Below, one piece after another: positions 35,171-44,389 of a DNA stretch of 64,000 bases. The translations under genes were made by a program, and so were the position numbers. The number at the start of each line of letters is the position of its first letter. Within the stretch, counting starts at the first letter, position 1. This DNA is from Butyrivibrio sp. INlla14 (GTDB lineage Bacteria; Bacillota; Clostridia; Lachnospirales; Lachnospiraceae). The stretch is taken from NCBI RefSeq assembly GCF_900102515.1, contig NZ_FMVS01000018.1, positions 16,842 through 80,841 on the forward strand, written 5' to 3'. Under the pieces are notes generated by a model. The model saw only the letters and a program-made list of their open reading frames with translations. It searched no databases and was not told the DNA's origin.

Positions 35171-37222
35171 TTAAAGTTCTCCTTCTTCTATCATTTTATC
35201 CAGTGTCTGCTTGACTATTTCTATAGCCTGCTCGGCACTTACGCCCTCCAGCTGGCATCCGGCAGAACTCATATGTCCGCCTCCGCCAAGTTTCTCCATG
35301 ATGACCTGAACGTTGACTTCATCAATTGATCTGGCGCTGACATATACCTGATTCTGGTACTCAGTACAGATAAAGCTGGCTCTGACGCCCTTAATATTAA
35401 GCAGTTCATTGGCTGCCTGAGCGCCTATTATAGTAGGGCTCTGGATTTCATCATTTCTAAGAACAGATATTGCATATCTGTCACGGTAAACTACTGCCTG
35501 ACTGACAACATCAGCCTTGGCCTTGTATTCTGTAGCATCTTCTCTAAAGAGCTTACGTACTCTTGTTACATCGGCGCCATTCCTCCTGAGGAAAGCTGCT
35601 GCCTCAAAGGTACGTACACCGGTCTTATTCATGAAGTTGTTGGTATCAACTATCATTCCTGAATATAGACTGTCTGCCTCTTCATTTCTTATCTTGACGT
35701 TTTCTCCAATGTACTGAAGAATCTCAGAAACCATCTCGCATGCAGATGAAGCGTATGGCTCTACATAAGAAAGTGTAGCATTTTCAATTATCTCTGTTCC
35801 TGCTCTGTGGTGATCAAGAACGACTATAGTCTTACAGAAACGAAGAAGTTCAGGACACTCTGTAATACTAGGCTTATTTACATCTACCACTACCAAAACC
35901 GCATTACTGCTGGCCATGTCTATAGCCTGCTGATTGTTTATGATCATGTCTTCCTCATATTCAGGATTACTCTTGAACAGATCAACTAAAGGCTGCATGG
36001 ATGTAGTCACATCATTGAGAACGATATGGCATTTTTTATCGAGTGTCTTGGCTATTCTATAAATACCTACAGAGGAGCCAAAGCTATCTACATCACCAAT
36101 CCTATGTCCCATAACGATAACTGTATCTTTACCTGAGATAATTTCTCTAAGGGCATGGGCCTTAACTCTGGCCTTAACTCGTGTACTCTTTTCAATCTGC
36201 TGGCTCTTACCGCCGTAGTAAGAAATATTGTCTGCACTCTTGACTACAGCCTGGTCGCCGCCTCGGCCCAGGGCAAGGTCTATGGCATTTCTGGCAAATT
36301 CATAATTCTGAGCATAGGACAGACCATCAAGTCCAATACCAATACTGAGCGTAACTGCCATCTCATTACCAATATTTACAGTCTTAACATCTTCAAGGAG
36401 GTCAAATCTCTGCTCCTTGAGCATTTCACAGGACTTCTTGGGCATTACCACAAAGTACTTGTCCTTCTCGATTTTCTTGGCAATACCATTGCAGGAAGCA
36501 ATATACTTATTGATCTTACGATCTATAAGAGCTGTCAAAAGAGATCTTCTGACTTCTTCTACACTATCAAGAGCCTCTTCATAGTTGTCCAGGTATATGA
36601 GTCCTGCTGCCAGTGACTGGTTATCAACTTCGTCAATTGCAAGCTTTAATGCAGTTACATCAAAAAGATAAACCGCAATTAGACTGCCTTCGTAGTCCTT
36701 GGCATCTATTATGTCACTATTAACGGCCATTTCATGAAGAGATATTCTCTTAAGCTTCATGGTATAATTGCCGTTTTCATATTCAAGTTCATAGGAAGCT
36801 TCTTCATAACCTTCTGGGAACTTATCAGGAGTTATAGCCGGAAATACAGATGTGATGGATTTTCTAAAGCTCCTGTCTATGTGGGTGATCCTCTCAAAGG
36901 CCTGGTTAGTCCATACAACTTTTCCTGTATCATCCAGGATTGCATGGGCAAGATCCAGCTCTCGAAGGAGCTTCTTTTGAATCTGACCATACTCCGTAGC
37001 AAAGCTTACCAGTTCATTCATAATAATGGGTTTGTTATAGAAATTAAGATACAAAACCGCTATGAAATACAGACCGGTAAAGGCCAGAAGAATAAGGCCT
37101 GCAGTTATATCAACTGTAAATACGGCTGCATTTATAAGAACAAGTAGTATTCCCAGATATGAGAATATACGTAGATATGTCTTTAATTTCCCCTTTAGCT
37201 TGACTCTATTCTTGTTAGGCAT
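35171..37222 (-). CDS. gdpP: Cyclic-di-AMP phosphodiesterase GdpP
   Basis: GdpP hydrolyses c-di-AMP and so affects wall homeostasis and potassium balance. It is 683 aa. Two N-terminal membrane helices (about 15-55) are followed by a PAS-like domain, a degenerate GGDEF domain (about 175-300, no GGDEF motif) and a DHH domain with GHRIGDVDSFGSS near 377 and VVLDHHRAG near 470. The DHHA1 domain ends in GGGGHMSSAG near 650. It is the first gene of the gdpP-rplI-dnaB unit. Confidence 0.95.
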   Translation of the reverse strand: MPNKNRVKLKGKLKTYLRIFSYLGILLVLINAAVFTVDITAGLILLAFTGLYFIAVLYLNFYNKPIIMNELVSFATEYGQIQKKLLRELDLAHAILDDTGKVVWTNQAFERITHIDRSFRKSITSVFPAITPDKFPEGYEEASYELEYENGNYTMKLKRISLHEMAVNSDIIDAKDYEGSLIAVYLFDVTALKLAIDEVDNQSLAAGLIYLDNYEEALDSVEEVRRSLLTALIDRKINKYIASCNGIAKKIEKDKYFVVMPKKSCEMLKEQRFDLLEDVKTVNIGNEMAVTLSIGIGLDGLSYAQNYEFARNAIDLALGRGGDQAVVKSADNISYYGGKSQQIEKSTRVKARVKAHALREIISGKDTVIVMGHRIGDVDSFGSSVGIYRIAKTLDKKCHIVLNDVTTSMQPLVDLFKSNPEYEEDMIINNQQAIDMASSNAVLVVVDVNKPSITECPELLRFCKTIVVLDHHRAGTEIIENATLSYVEPYASSACEMVSEILQYIGENVKIRNEEADSLYSGMIVDTNNFMNKTGVRTFEAAAFLRRNGADVTRVRKLFREDATEYKAKADVVSQAVVYRDRYAISVLRNDEIQSPTIIGAQAANELLNIKGVRASFICTEYQNQVYVSARSIDEVNVQVIMEKLGGGGHMSSAGCQLEGVSAEQAIEIVKQTLDKMIEEGEL

Positions 37223-37275
37223 TATCTAAGTCCTCTTCCCCAAATTTATGGACAAATTATCACTTACTATAGTAT

Positions 37276-37318
37276 AGCACAAAACTCCGTGATAGAAATA
37301 AGTCTCTATCACGGAGTT
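37276..37318 (-). terminator. Terminator after the PHP-domain surface protein gene
   Basis: AACTCCGTGATAGA (37283-37296) and TCTATCACGGAGTT (37305-37318) form a perfect 14-bp stem with an 8-nt loop. On the minus strand it is followed by TTG and then TGCTATACT, so the T run is short. The TATACT may also serve as a -10 for a plus-independent gdpP promoter region. Confidence 0.6.
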
Positions 37319-37351
37319 CATTTTTAGTTAAATACTATTTAATTGTAGTTA

Positions 37352-40300
37352 TTACTTAATAAGAACGCCGTTCTCATCAAATGTGTATTTCTTTGTCCAC
37401 TTTGTGATTGTCTCGTTCTTGGCAAGAGTGTAATCACCCTTTGCATAGTACTTGTTTTCACCAACTGTGATCCAGCTCTGCTTTACCACAGTGCCGTTTT
37501 CCTTAGCATAGTAGTCTTTGCCATCTAATGTGAAGAAGCCTGTATAAAGAACTCCATTCTCATCGAATGCGTATCTGTTAGACCACTTATCTACAAACTC
37601 GTTCTTGGCAAGTGTTCCGTCAGCCTTAGCATAATACTTGTTTCCATCTACTGTGATCCAGGTTGTCTTCTGCATTACGCCTCTAGCGTTGAAGTAGTAC
37701 TCATTACCATCGATAGTCTGGAAGCCTGTGAGCTTTGTTCCATCCTCTGTCACATAGTAAGTTGAACCCCACTTTGTAACGAGAGTAGCCTCTGGCTTTT
37801 CAGGGTCTCCTGTAGCAACAAGCACAATTTCAGCTCTGTCACGAACACGCAGGCAAGGGCCATCTGGATTGTAGTATGAAAGACCAACAGCACTTACTGT
37901 GTTACCTACTACTGCATCCTCTGCAATTGTGTCATTTCCGTCAGAAGCAAGGATATAACCATCGATAAATACTCTTGTCTCTACACCAGTCTCATCTGCT
38001 ACGTAGAAGTAATCCACTCCTGTTGAGTTAGTTACAACCTTTGTAACCTTACCTTCAACCTTTAAAAGTGATCCGCCAAGTGCTTCGTAATCAGCAGCTT
38101 CCTTAGTTGTTACCTTCTTGGGTTCAATCACTTTCTTTTCAGCATCGAGAACTTTGTAGTTGTAGATCTGGATTTCCTTGTCTCCCTGATATCCATCTAC
38201 AAATCCAGTCACTCTTATCTTTGTTCCAAGTTCAATTCCTGTTTCAGCGATAGGGAATACTGTTGTACCAGCTGTCTCATCCTGAATATAGATTGTGTCA
38301 AAGAACTTATTGCCTTCTACTGCTGTTCCTGCTGTTACATATCCTTCAACTGTAAAGATGTCTCCAGGCTCTCCCTTTCTCATCTCAGCAATTGTGCTTA
38401 CTTCTACTTCCTTCTTATTATTTGAAAGGAAGTTAAGGAGGATATTGCGGTTAGAGTAGTACTCCTGTCCGCCGTAATCAAGCTCTGACTTAACTTCAAA
38501 GTTTGAAAGGAATACTGTACCTGTAATGATAACTTCTGATCCGCTTGCAAGTTCTTCTCTTGCTGCAGCAACTACGCTTCCCTTAGGAACTGCAACATAC
38601 TGATCATCAAGCTGTTTGCAGTCTTTTGTATATGTTGTTTCATGTCCATATACGATTGCCTCAGCCTTGCCTGCTGCAACTGCTGACTCATCAAGACGAA
38701 CTGAGCATGCACTGTATGCGCTATAGGTCTGAGTATCTGTTACACCCTTTGTAAGGTAACAGTCTCTGTTGTGGTTAGTAAAGTAAAGTCTGTACTCCTG
38801 ACCACCGTTCTTGTCATTATCAACTATCTCATCTGAGTTAAGTCTAGTTGTAGCACCAATAGCAGTAAGGAGCTTATTGATTTCTACTGATGTCTGACAA
38901 TCAGCTGTATCCTGGTAATCAGCGATACCGCAAACGATAAGATTTCCTCCATTTGCCACATACTCTTTTACCAGCTCAAGGAAAGAATCCTCGAAGTGCT
39001 TAACTTCGCCATACTTGGTGTTTCTGTTAGGAGCAGAAATCACAAATACAGATGCATTTGCAAGTGTTTCTCTTGTAATCTCTGTCTTAACTATGTCTAC
39101 CTTTACATAATCAGCTGCTGCGATATCTGCAAAGTTTCCAACGTTTCCAGCATAGTAGCCAGCTACGTAGTCATTGAGGTGAGATGCATCTACAACAACG
39201 TGTGTAACCATATCTGGTGATACATACACAAGTTCAAGTGCAGATGTATATCTCTTTTCAAATCCATTCAGGTAACCAAGAAGTGCCACTTCTATGTTCT
39301 GCTTGCCGGCCTTATCACATGTAAATGAGAAAGAATCGTTAAGCTCGCCCTGGGACTTGATCACAGCGTTATCACCAGAAACATCTGTTACGTGGATAAT
39401 TTCTCCGTTTGCTGTGTAAACAATTGATCTTACGTCAAAGTCAGTTGTCTCGTTATTAAAGAATGTTGCGTTGATATTAAGTGCTTCTCCAGCTACTGGA
39501 AGTGATGTGTCTGTTGTAAGAGAACCAACTCCTACAGCCTCAACACTTGATATCCATACTGGAGCTGTAACTGCGATGTTTCCGTCTGCCTGTGTAACTC
39601 TGATATAGTAGTAGTTCTTGTCTGGATAAAGAGTGAAGTCTGCCTCTCCAGATGCTGCTTCTACCTTCTTGGTTGCTACAGCAAGACCACCGTTTGTGAT
39701 AACTTCTACAGTCATCATTCCGGAGTCTGTTGGGTCATTTGTCTTTACTTTGATGTTAACCTCTGAAGGTGTCTCATCAAGTACAGTACCCATTTCCATA
39801 CCATTTAATGTGTAGTAGATCTTAAGGTCGTTATCCTCAGTTGCGTATACACGCATGTTGCGGATAGCATCATAAATATTTTCACGAGTAAGGGAATCTG
39901 CAAGGATTACAGTTCTACCTGTGTTTGCATCTCCCCATCTGCCCTTGTGGTTGTCCTGGTTGTTTGCAGGAGCCACATGCCATCCCTTATCAAGGGCTCT
40001 TGTGTAATACTCATATGAAGGGAAATATCCTGAACTTCCAATTGCGCCTTCACCGTTACCAACCTCGATAAGTGTGATCTGCTGGTCATTTGCCTTTGAA
40101 TAATAAGCAAAGTCATAGAAATCACCGAAGGTTGTTCCTGGGTGGTTGAACATGCTGATTGACTCAGGTGTGTTAACAAGCTGTGCGTAGTAGTTCTGAA
40201 GAGCTACACGTGACTTGCTCTCATAACCTGCCATGTTACGGCTCATGAATCCGCCTGTGTTAAAGGTGTTCATGTGTCCAGGAGCTCCGCCTGACCATGT

Positions 40301-42574
40301 CATCTCATATCCATAGATACCTACGAAGTCGCTAGATGTGTACTTGTCTGCAAGTTCGTGTCCTTCTACCCATTCAGATGAAGCTGATCCATCTGTAATT
40401 GTTGCCTTTGTATCGTTGTCAAAAGAGTTAGAGTGATCTGTTACTGCAAGGAAGTCAAGGTTTTCAACTTCATTAGCAGCGTGATTGAACGCCTCATTAC
40501 ATGTACCAGCACCATCTGAATAGTTGGTGTGTGAGTGAAGCTGTCCAAAGTAAATATTGTATTCTTCGTTAAGTCTTTCTGTAAATTCAAATGTAGCTAC
40601 TACACTTTCCTCATAGCCTTCGCATGTAGCCTTAGCCATAACTGTGGCTGGAAGCTCTGTAAGCTTGAATGGATCTGTGTATTCTACCCAAGTCTCGCCC
40701 TTATCAAGTGAGTACTCGATCTTGGCACCTTCTGTAGCAGTCTTAAGTGTTACAGGGCTTGACTTTCTGATAGCTCCGCCATTTGGACTTGCCTTTACAG
40801 TGGCAACCTTGGCTGGTGTATAAATAAATTCCTTCTTAACACTATCCTTACGTCCTTCTGCTGTTGCATAGGCAACTACCACTGCCTTCTTTACTACATC
40901 TGTTTCAGATGCTGCAACGAAGCTTTCTGGTGTAAGTACAGGCTTATTTGCATCATCATATACTGCAAACTCGCCTCCATTTATTGAATAGTAGATTGTA
41001 GCTCCTGTTGTATCAGAAGACATTGTAAGCTCCTGAGTCGTTGGAACTTCGCCTGCTTCTGGAGTGATATCTACAGCTGATGTGATATCAGGAGACTTTA
41101 CAGGGCTTCCTGTAACCTTGATTGTTGTAAATCTGTTAACTCCACCACTTGCAATCTTTTTTCCATTGATAGAAGTGTCATCAGCAGGTCCTACTCTGAA
41201 GTAGAGCTTGTCAACATGCTTAACGTCAGCAGGAACAGAGAAAGTAATACCATCCTTCCAGTTTGTTCCTTCTAATGAGAACTTATCTCCAATGGTCCTG
41301 TAATTCTCATTATCTGTACTGTAGGAGACAGTCCAGTTCTTGGCTCCTGTGTTTGAGCCTTTCATGTCAAAAGAGAGTGTGTAAAGACCATAACCAGTAC
41401 CAGAAACAGTAATCTGATAATAGTCGCCAGCCATCATTCCCTTTGAGCCAATGATACTTGATGTATTTCCGCTACTGGAATATGTGTAAACAGGAGTTAC
41501 CTGCTTGCCGCTCTGATAAGCAGTGATCTCATGCTCTTTGTTGGCGCAGTCATTAGCTGCTGATCCGTCAGCATATACAACAAGGTCCCCATCATGTGCT
41601 GACAGGTCAGTTCCTGCAAATGAAGCGATGTCCATTGTAACTGAATCATCAACTTCTACATCTGTAGGATCAGGTTCTACTGGCTCTTCAGGAGTTACAA
41701 CCTCTACCATCTTGTGTGTATCATCAGAGTAGAGAACAACCTGAAGTCCCTTATAATCGCTAACAGCTGCTGTTACGTTAACCTTGGTTCCCTCGGCAAT
41801 ATCTCCGAAAGCATTTTTAATATTGTTCTTGTCATACACAAGGACTGTAGATGTTCCAGAAGAAAGAGTAACCTTACCCTTTTCAATGTCTGCCTTGGAT
41901 GAAACAGTCACATTCTTAAGGATTACTCTCTGGCACTCGTAGTCATCATGGTTTGCTACAAGTGTTGCAACCTCATCACCATCAAAGGTTGTAAAACCAT
42001 AATCCTTGGTGTTTGTCTCATCTTTTTCTATGAGTGTTGCACCTGACAGCTCGAGAAGTCCATTATAATCCTGGAAAGTTCCCTTAGCTGTAACAAGGCT
42101 TCCTACCTTAAGTCCGCTGATTCCATAAAGGCAAATAGCACCTGTATCGTCCTGTACGTAAGCATTTTTACCATTCACATAGTTAACAACGCCCTGTACT
42201 GTAAATTCGCCAGAAGCTTTCTCTTTTACTTCCTTGATAGTAGTAATAGTAACTTCTGCCTTTACCTCAGCTTCAGTTGCGGCTGCTTCTGCATCCTTTG
42301 AAGCTTCATCTACTGGCTTTTCATCTGTCTTTTCAGTTTCTGATTTTTCATCAACTACTACATCAGAAACAGTCTCGTTAGTCTTTCCAGTACTGCTGTC
42401 CAAGCTAGCTGCTTCTGAAGGCAATTCAGCCTCGGAAGTTTCCGTGCTAGCTGCTTCAACAGACATTTCAGTTACATCTGTAGCAAACGCCACAGCGCTT
42501 GTTGTCTGAAACGCTGTTGTTACTGACAAAAATCCCGCAAGGATCATAGCCAGTATACGCTTTCTGTTTTTCAT
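37352..42574 (-). CDS. Giant secreted PHP-domain protein with cell-wall-binding repeats
   Basis: A 1740-aa secreted protein. In order: signal peptide (1-31), acidic Glu/Ala/Thr-rich linker (to about 105), OB-fold YhcR/nuclease-accessory-type domains (about 106-290, YVQDDTGAICLYG), a beta-sandwich carbohydrate-binding-like region (about 310-495), two chitobiase C-terminal-type domains (about 500-680; TTGATIYYSINGGEFAVY), and a PHP phosphoesterase domain (about 680-900; FGQLHSHTNYSDG, AVTDHSNSF). A Rossmann/GATase-like segment lies near 1130-1290, and further OB folds near 1400-1590. The last 140 residues are about 20-aa aromatic choline/wall-binding-type repeats (FDENGVLYTGFFTLDGKDYY). It is probably an extracellular phosphoesterase; the substrate is unknown. 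Confidence 0.85.
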   Translation of the reverse strand: MKNRKRILAMILAGFLSVTTAFQTTSAVAFATDVTEMSVEAASTETSEAELPSEAASLDSSTGKTNETVSDVVVDEKSETEKTDEKPVDEASKDAEAAATEAEVKAEVTITTIKEVKEKASGEFTVQGVVNYVNGKNAYVQDDTGAICLYGISGLKVGSLVTAKGTFQDYNGLLELSGATLIEKDETNTKDYGFTTFDGDEVATLVANHDDYECQRVILKNVTVSSKADIEKGKVTLSSGTSTVLVYDKNNIKNAFGDIAEGTKVNVTAAVSDYKGLQVVLYSDDTHKMVEVVTPEEPVEPDPTDVEVDDSVTMDIASFAGTDLSAHDGDLVVYADGSAANDCANKEHEITAYQSGKQVTPVYTYSSSGNTSSIIGSKGMMAGDYYQITVSGTGYGLYTLSFDMKGSNTGAKNWTVSYSTDNENYRTIGDKFSLEGTNWKDGITFSVPADVKHVDKLYFRVGPADDTSINGKKIASGGVNRFTTIKVTGSPVKSPDITSAVDITPEAGEVPTTQELTMSSDTTGATIYYSINGGEFAVYDDANKPVLTPESFVAASETDVVKKAVVVAYATAEGRKDSVKKEFIYTPAKVATVKASPNGGAIRKSSPVTLKTATEGAKIEYSLDKGETWVEYTDPFKLTELPATVMAKATCEGYEESVVATFEFTERLNEEYNIYFGQLHSHTNYSDGAGTCNEAFNHAANEVENLDFLAVTDHSNSFDNDTKATITDGSASSEWVEGHELADKYTSSDFVGIYGYEMTWSGGAPGHMNTFNTGGFMSRNMAGYESKSRVALQNYYAQLVNTPESISMFNHPGTTFGDFYDFAYYSKANDQQITLIEVGNGEGAIGSSGYFPSYEYYTRALDKGWHVAPANNQDNHKGRWGDANTGRTVILADSLTRENIYDAIRNMRVYATEDNDLKIYYTLNGMEMGTVLDETPSEVNIKVKTNDPTDSGMMTVEVITNGGLAVATKKVEAASGEADFTLYPDKNYYYIRVTQADGNIAVTAPVWISSVEAVGVGSLTTDTSLPVAGEALNINATFFNNETTDFDVRSIVYTANGEIIHVTDVSGDNAVIKSQGELNDSFSFTCDKAGKQNIEVALLGYLNGFEKRYTSALELVYVSPDMVTHVVVDASHLNDYVAGYYAGNVGNFADIAAADYVKVDIVKTEITRETLANASVFVISAPNRNTKYGEVKHFEDSFLELVKEYVANGGNLIVCGIADYQDTADCQTSVEINKLLTAIGATTRLNSDEIVDNDKNGGQEYRLYFTNHNRDCYLTKGVTDTQTYSAYSACSVRLDESAVAAGKAEAIVYGHETTYTKDCKQLDDQYVAVPKGSVVAAAREELASGSEVIITGTVFLSNFEVKSELDYGGQEYYSNRNILLNFLSNNKKEVEVSTIAEMRKGEPGDIFTVEGYVTAGTAVEGNKFFDTIYIQDETAGTTVFPIAETGIELGTKIRVTGFVDGYQGDKEIQIYNYKVLDAEKKVIEPKKVTTKEAADYEALGGSLLKVEGKVTKVVTNSTGVDYFYVADETGVETRVFIDGYILASDGNDTIAEDAVVGNTVSAVGLSYYNPDGPCLRVRDRAEIVLVATGDPEKPEATLVTKWGSTYYVTEDGTKLTGFQTIDGNEYYFNARGVMQKTTWITVDGNKYYAKADGTLAKNEFVDKWSNRYAFDENGVLYTGFFTLDGKDYYAKENGTVVKQSWITVGENKYYAKGDYTLAKNETITKWTKKYTFDENGVLIK

Positions 42575-42602
42575 ACGCTCCCACCTTTCTTTTTTTCATC
42601 TC

Positions 42603-43766
42603 TCATTTTAGTGTTTCTATTCTGGCAGAGAGGATTGCCACAATCGGTACAGTGAGTACTATTCCTATGCTACCTGACAGCCCTTGTATCACTTCCCTTG
42701 CAACCATATCGGTATTCATAAGTTGCGTAAAAGAGATGTTGTAATAATAGATTAGTAAAAGAAGTGTAAAGGATGATCCGGCAAATGCCAGGATCAGGGT
42801 ATTAGCCATAGTCCCCATAGCATCCCTTCCTATGTTCATACCAGAACGGAATAGTTCTATGGCAGTCATCTTCTCGTTAACCTCATGAAGCTCATGTATG
42901 GCAGAAGCAATGCTCATTGCAACGTCCATAACTGCTCCAAGAGATGCGATAAGAATACCCGCTGTAAAGAGACCTTTGAGTTTCATCCCATGGTCTGTAC
43001 CGATCAATAATAATTCCTCAGCTTCGTTTGTCTGAAAACCTGAAATATGTGATAATGCACCGGCGATTGCCGCAAAAACACTGGCAATTACAACTCCGGA
43101 GAGAGTTCCAAGTGCCGCACTGATTGTTTTTTTGTTGATTCCATCAATTAAAACAAATGTGAATACTGTTGTATAAAAGACAATAAGAATAGTCACAAGT
43201 ATAGCCGGAAAGCCATACTCAATAAGTGGGAACAGAATTCCCACCACCGATATCAGTATAAATACCAGCGATAATAGAGACATTGCCCCCTTCCCTCTTC
43301 CTATCACTATAAGGGCTAAGGCAAATATCATAAATAACCCAAAGAGGATCCAGGTCCTGTCGTAGCTGTATATAAAGGCGCTATAACCATCGTCCTCACT
43401 TCTGGGGTCAAGTCTTACAATAACTCTTGTTCCTTCCTTGCAGTTTATATTAAAGAGCATGCTCATGTAGTTGGAGGTCTGGTATTGTTTGCCCCTAAAC
43501 TGGCCTGATGTAACCTCGACGATCACCTCCTGAGAGCCTCTGCGAAGCCCTTCTGTAGTTTCGTCTGCCTGTGTATTATTTATTATCAGCGACACTACCT
43601 TGGCTCTTACAAAATGTGACGTAGATTTATTCTCGTCTTTTTGAACCAATCCGAAATGGATAAGAAAATAAGATAACACAAAAATTGCTACCAAGATAAT
43701 GATGGCAGCAATCCTCGTACTATCCCATTTAGAATTAGTAGATTTGTTCCCCCGAACATTCCCCAT
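42603..43766 (-). CDS. YibE/F family membrane protein
   Basis: A 387-aa protein of the YibE/F family. One N-terminal helix (about 18-40) is followed by an extracytoplasmic beta domain (about 45-130, VIVEVTSGQFRGKQYQ) and about seven C-terminal helices with the family block LGAVMDVAMSIASAI. The biochemical role of the family is unsettled; some members affect solute or peptidoglycan-linked transport. It lies 28 bp upstream of the PHP-domain gene in the same direction. Confidence 0.85.
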   Translation of the reverse strand: MGNVRGNKSTNSKWDSTRIAAIIILVAIFVLSYFLIHFGLVQKDENKSTSHFVRAKVVSLIINNTQADETTEGLRRGSQEVIVEVTSGQFRGKQYQTSNYMSMLFNINCKEGTRVIVRLDPRSEDDGYSAFIYSYDRTWILFGLFMIFALALIVIGRGKGAMSLLSLVFILISVVGILFPLIEYGFPAILVTILIVFYTTVFTFVLIDGINKKTISAALGTLSGVVIASVFAAIAGALSHISGFQTNEAEELLLIGTDHGMKLKGLFTAGILIASLGAVMDVAMSIASAIHELHEVNEKMTAIELFRSGMNIGRDAMGTMANTLILAFAGSSFTLLLLIYYYNISFTQLMNTDMVAREVIQGLSGSIGIVLTVPIVAILSARIETLK

Positions 43767-43785
43767 TTTTAAGAACCAACTCCAA

Positions 43786-43812
43786 AAAGATAATTACCCC
43801 AATTTTTGGGGT
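43786..43812 (-). terminator. Terminator after the 161-aa gene
   Basis: ACCCCAA and TTGGGGT (43796-43812) form a short stem. On the minus strand AATTATCTTTTT follows. It would end the long ABC/propeller/toxin-like operon before the YibE/F gene. Confidence 0.6.
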
Positions 43813-43894
43813 GCGTATTCAATTCTAACAGATAACAAACATATTTACCACACAAAAAATACACAAAAAATACACAAATTATTCAGTGCATATT

Positions 43895-44380
43895 TCAGCC
43901 CAAAAGTATGCCATATTTTTCTTTTGCGTACTTTTTATATCGCGCGATCCAGTCTTCATAGCCTTTGCTTTGGCTAAATTCCTCATTCTTTTCACGGAGC
44001 TTTTCATTGATGTGGTTAAGAATCCTTCCCCTTTCAATAGAAAAGGCTGCATTCCCTTCTTTTTCCAGTTTGAGCTCATAGAAAAATATATCCAGCACAA
44101 TACTCATTGCTTCTACTTTGTTGGCTACACCTGCCATATATATAAGCCCGTCCTGAAAGCCCTTATCATACTGCTGACTGCTGTCTTCTCTATAGCATTT
44201 ATGAATAGCCCTGACTACAACATTACTGTTGTGGCCATTTCCGGCGTGTTCAACTTTATAAGGTCCCATTCCAACCAGCACTACAAAGTATGCTATTTTT
44301 TTACCAGAGAGATACTCTTTATTTACGATCTTAACAAGGCCCATTGCCTCTTTTTCCATACTCTCAATAATATCGCTCAT
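43895..44380 (-). CDS. Small cytoplasmic protein, candidate immunity protein
   Basis: I do not recognise this 161-aa protein. It has no signal peptide or membrane segment. It is mixed alpha/beta with a Gly/His-rich loop (VEHAGNGHNSNVVV) and a charged helical C-terminus. GGAGAAT precedes the ATG. It starts 9 bp after the 1183-aa toxin-like gene and ends that operon, which is where an immunity gene would sit. Function is inferred only from position. Confidence 0.6.
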   Translation of the reverse strand: MSDIIESMEKEAMGLVKIVNKEYLSGKKIAYFVVLVGMGPYKVEHAGNGHNSNVVVRAIHKCYREDSSQQYDKGFQDGLIYMAGVANKVEAMSIVLDIFFYELKLEKEGNAAFSIERGRILNHINEKLREKNEEFSQSKGYEDWIARYKKYAKEKYGILLG

Positions 44381-44389
44381 ATTATTCTC

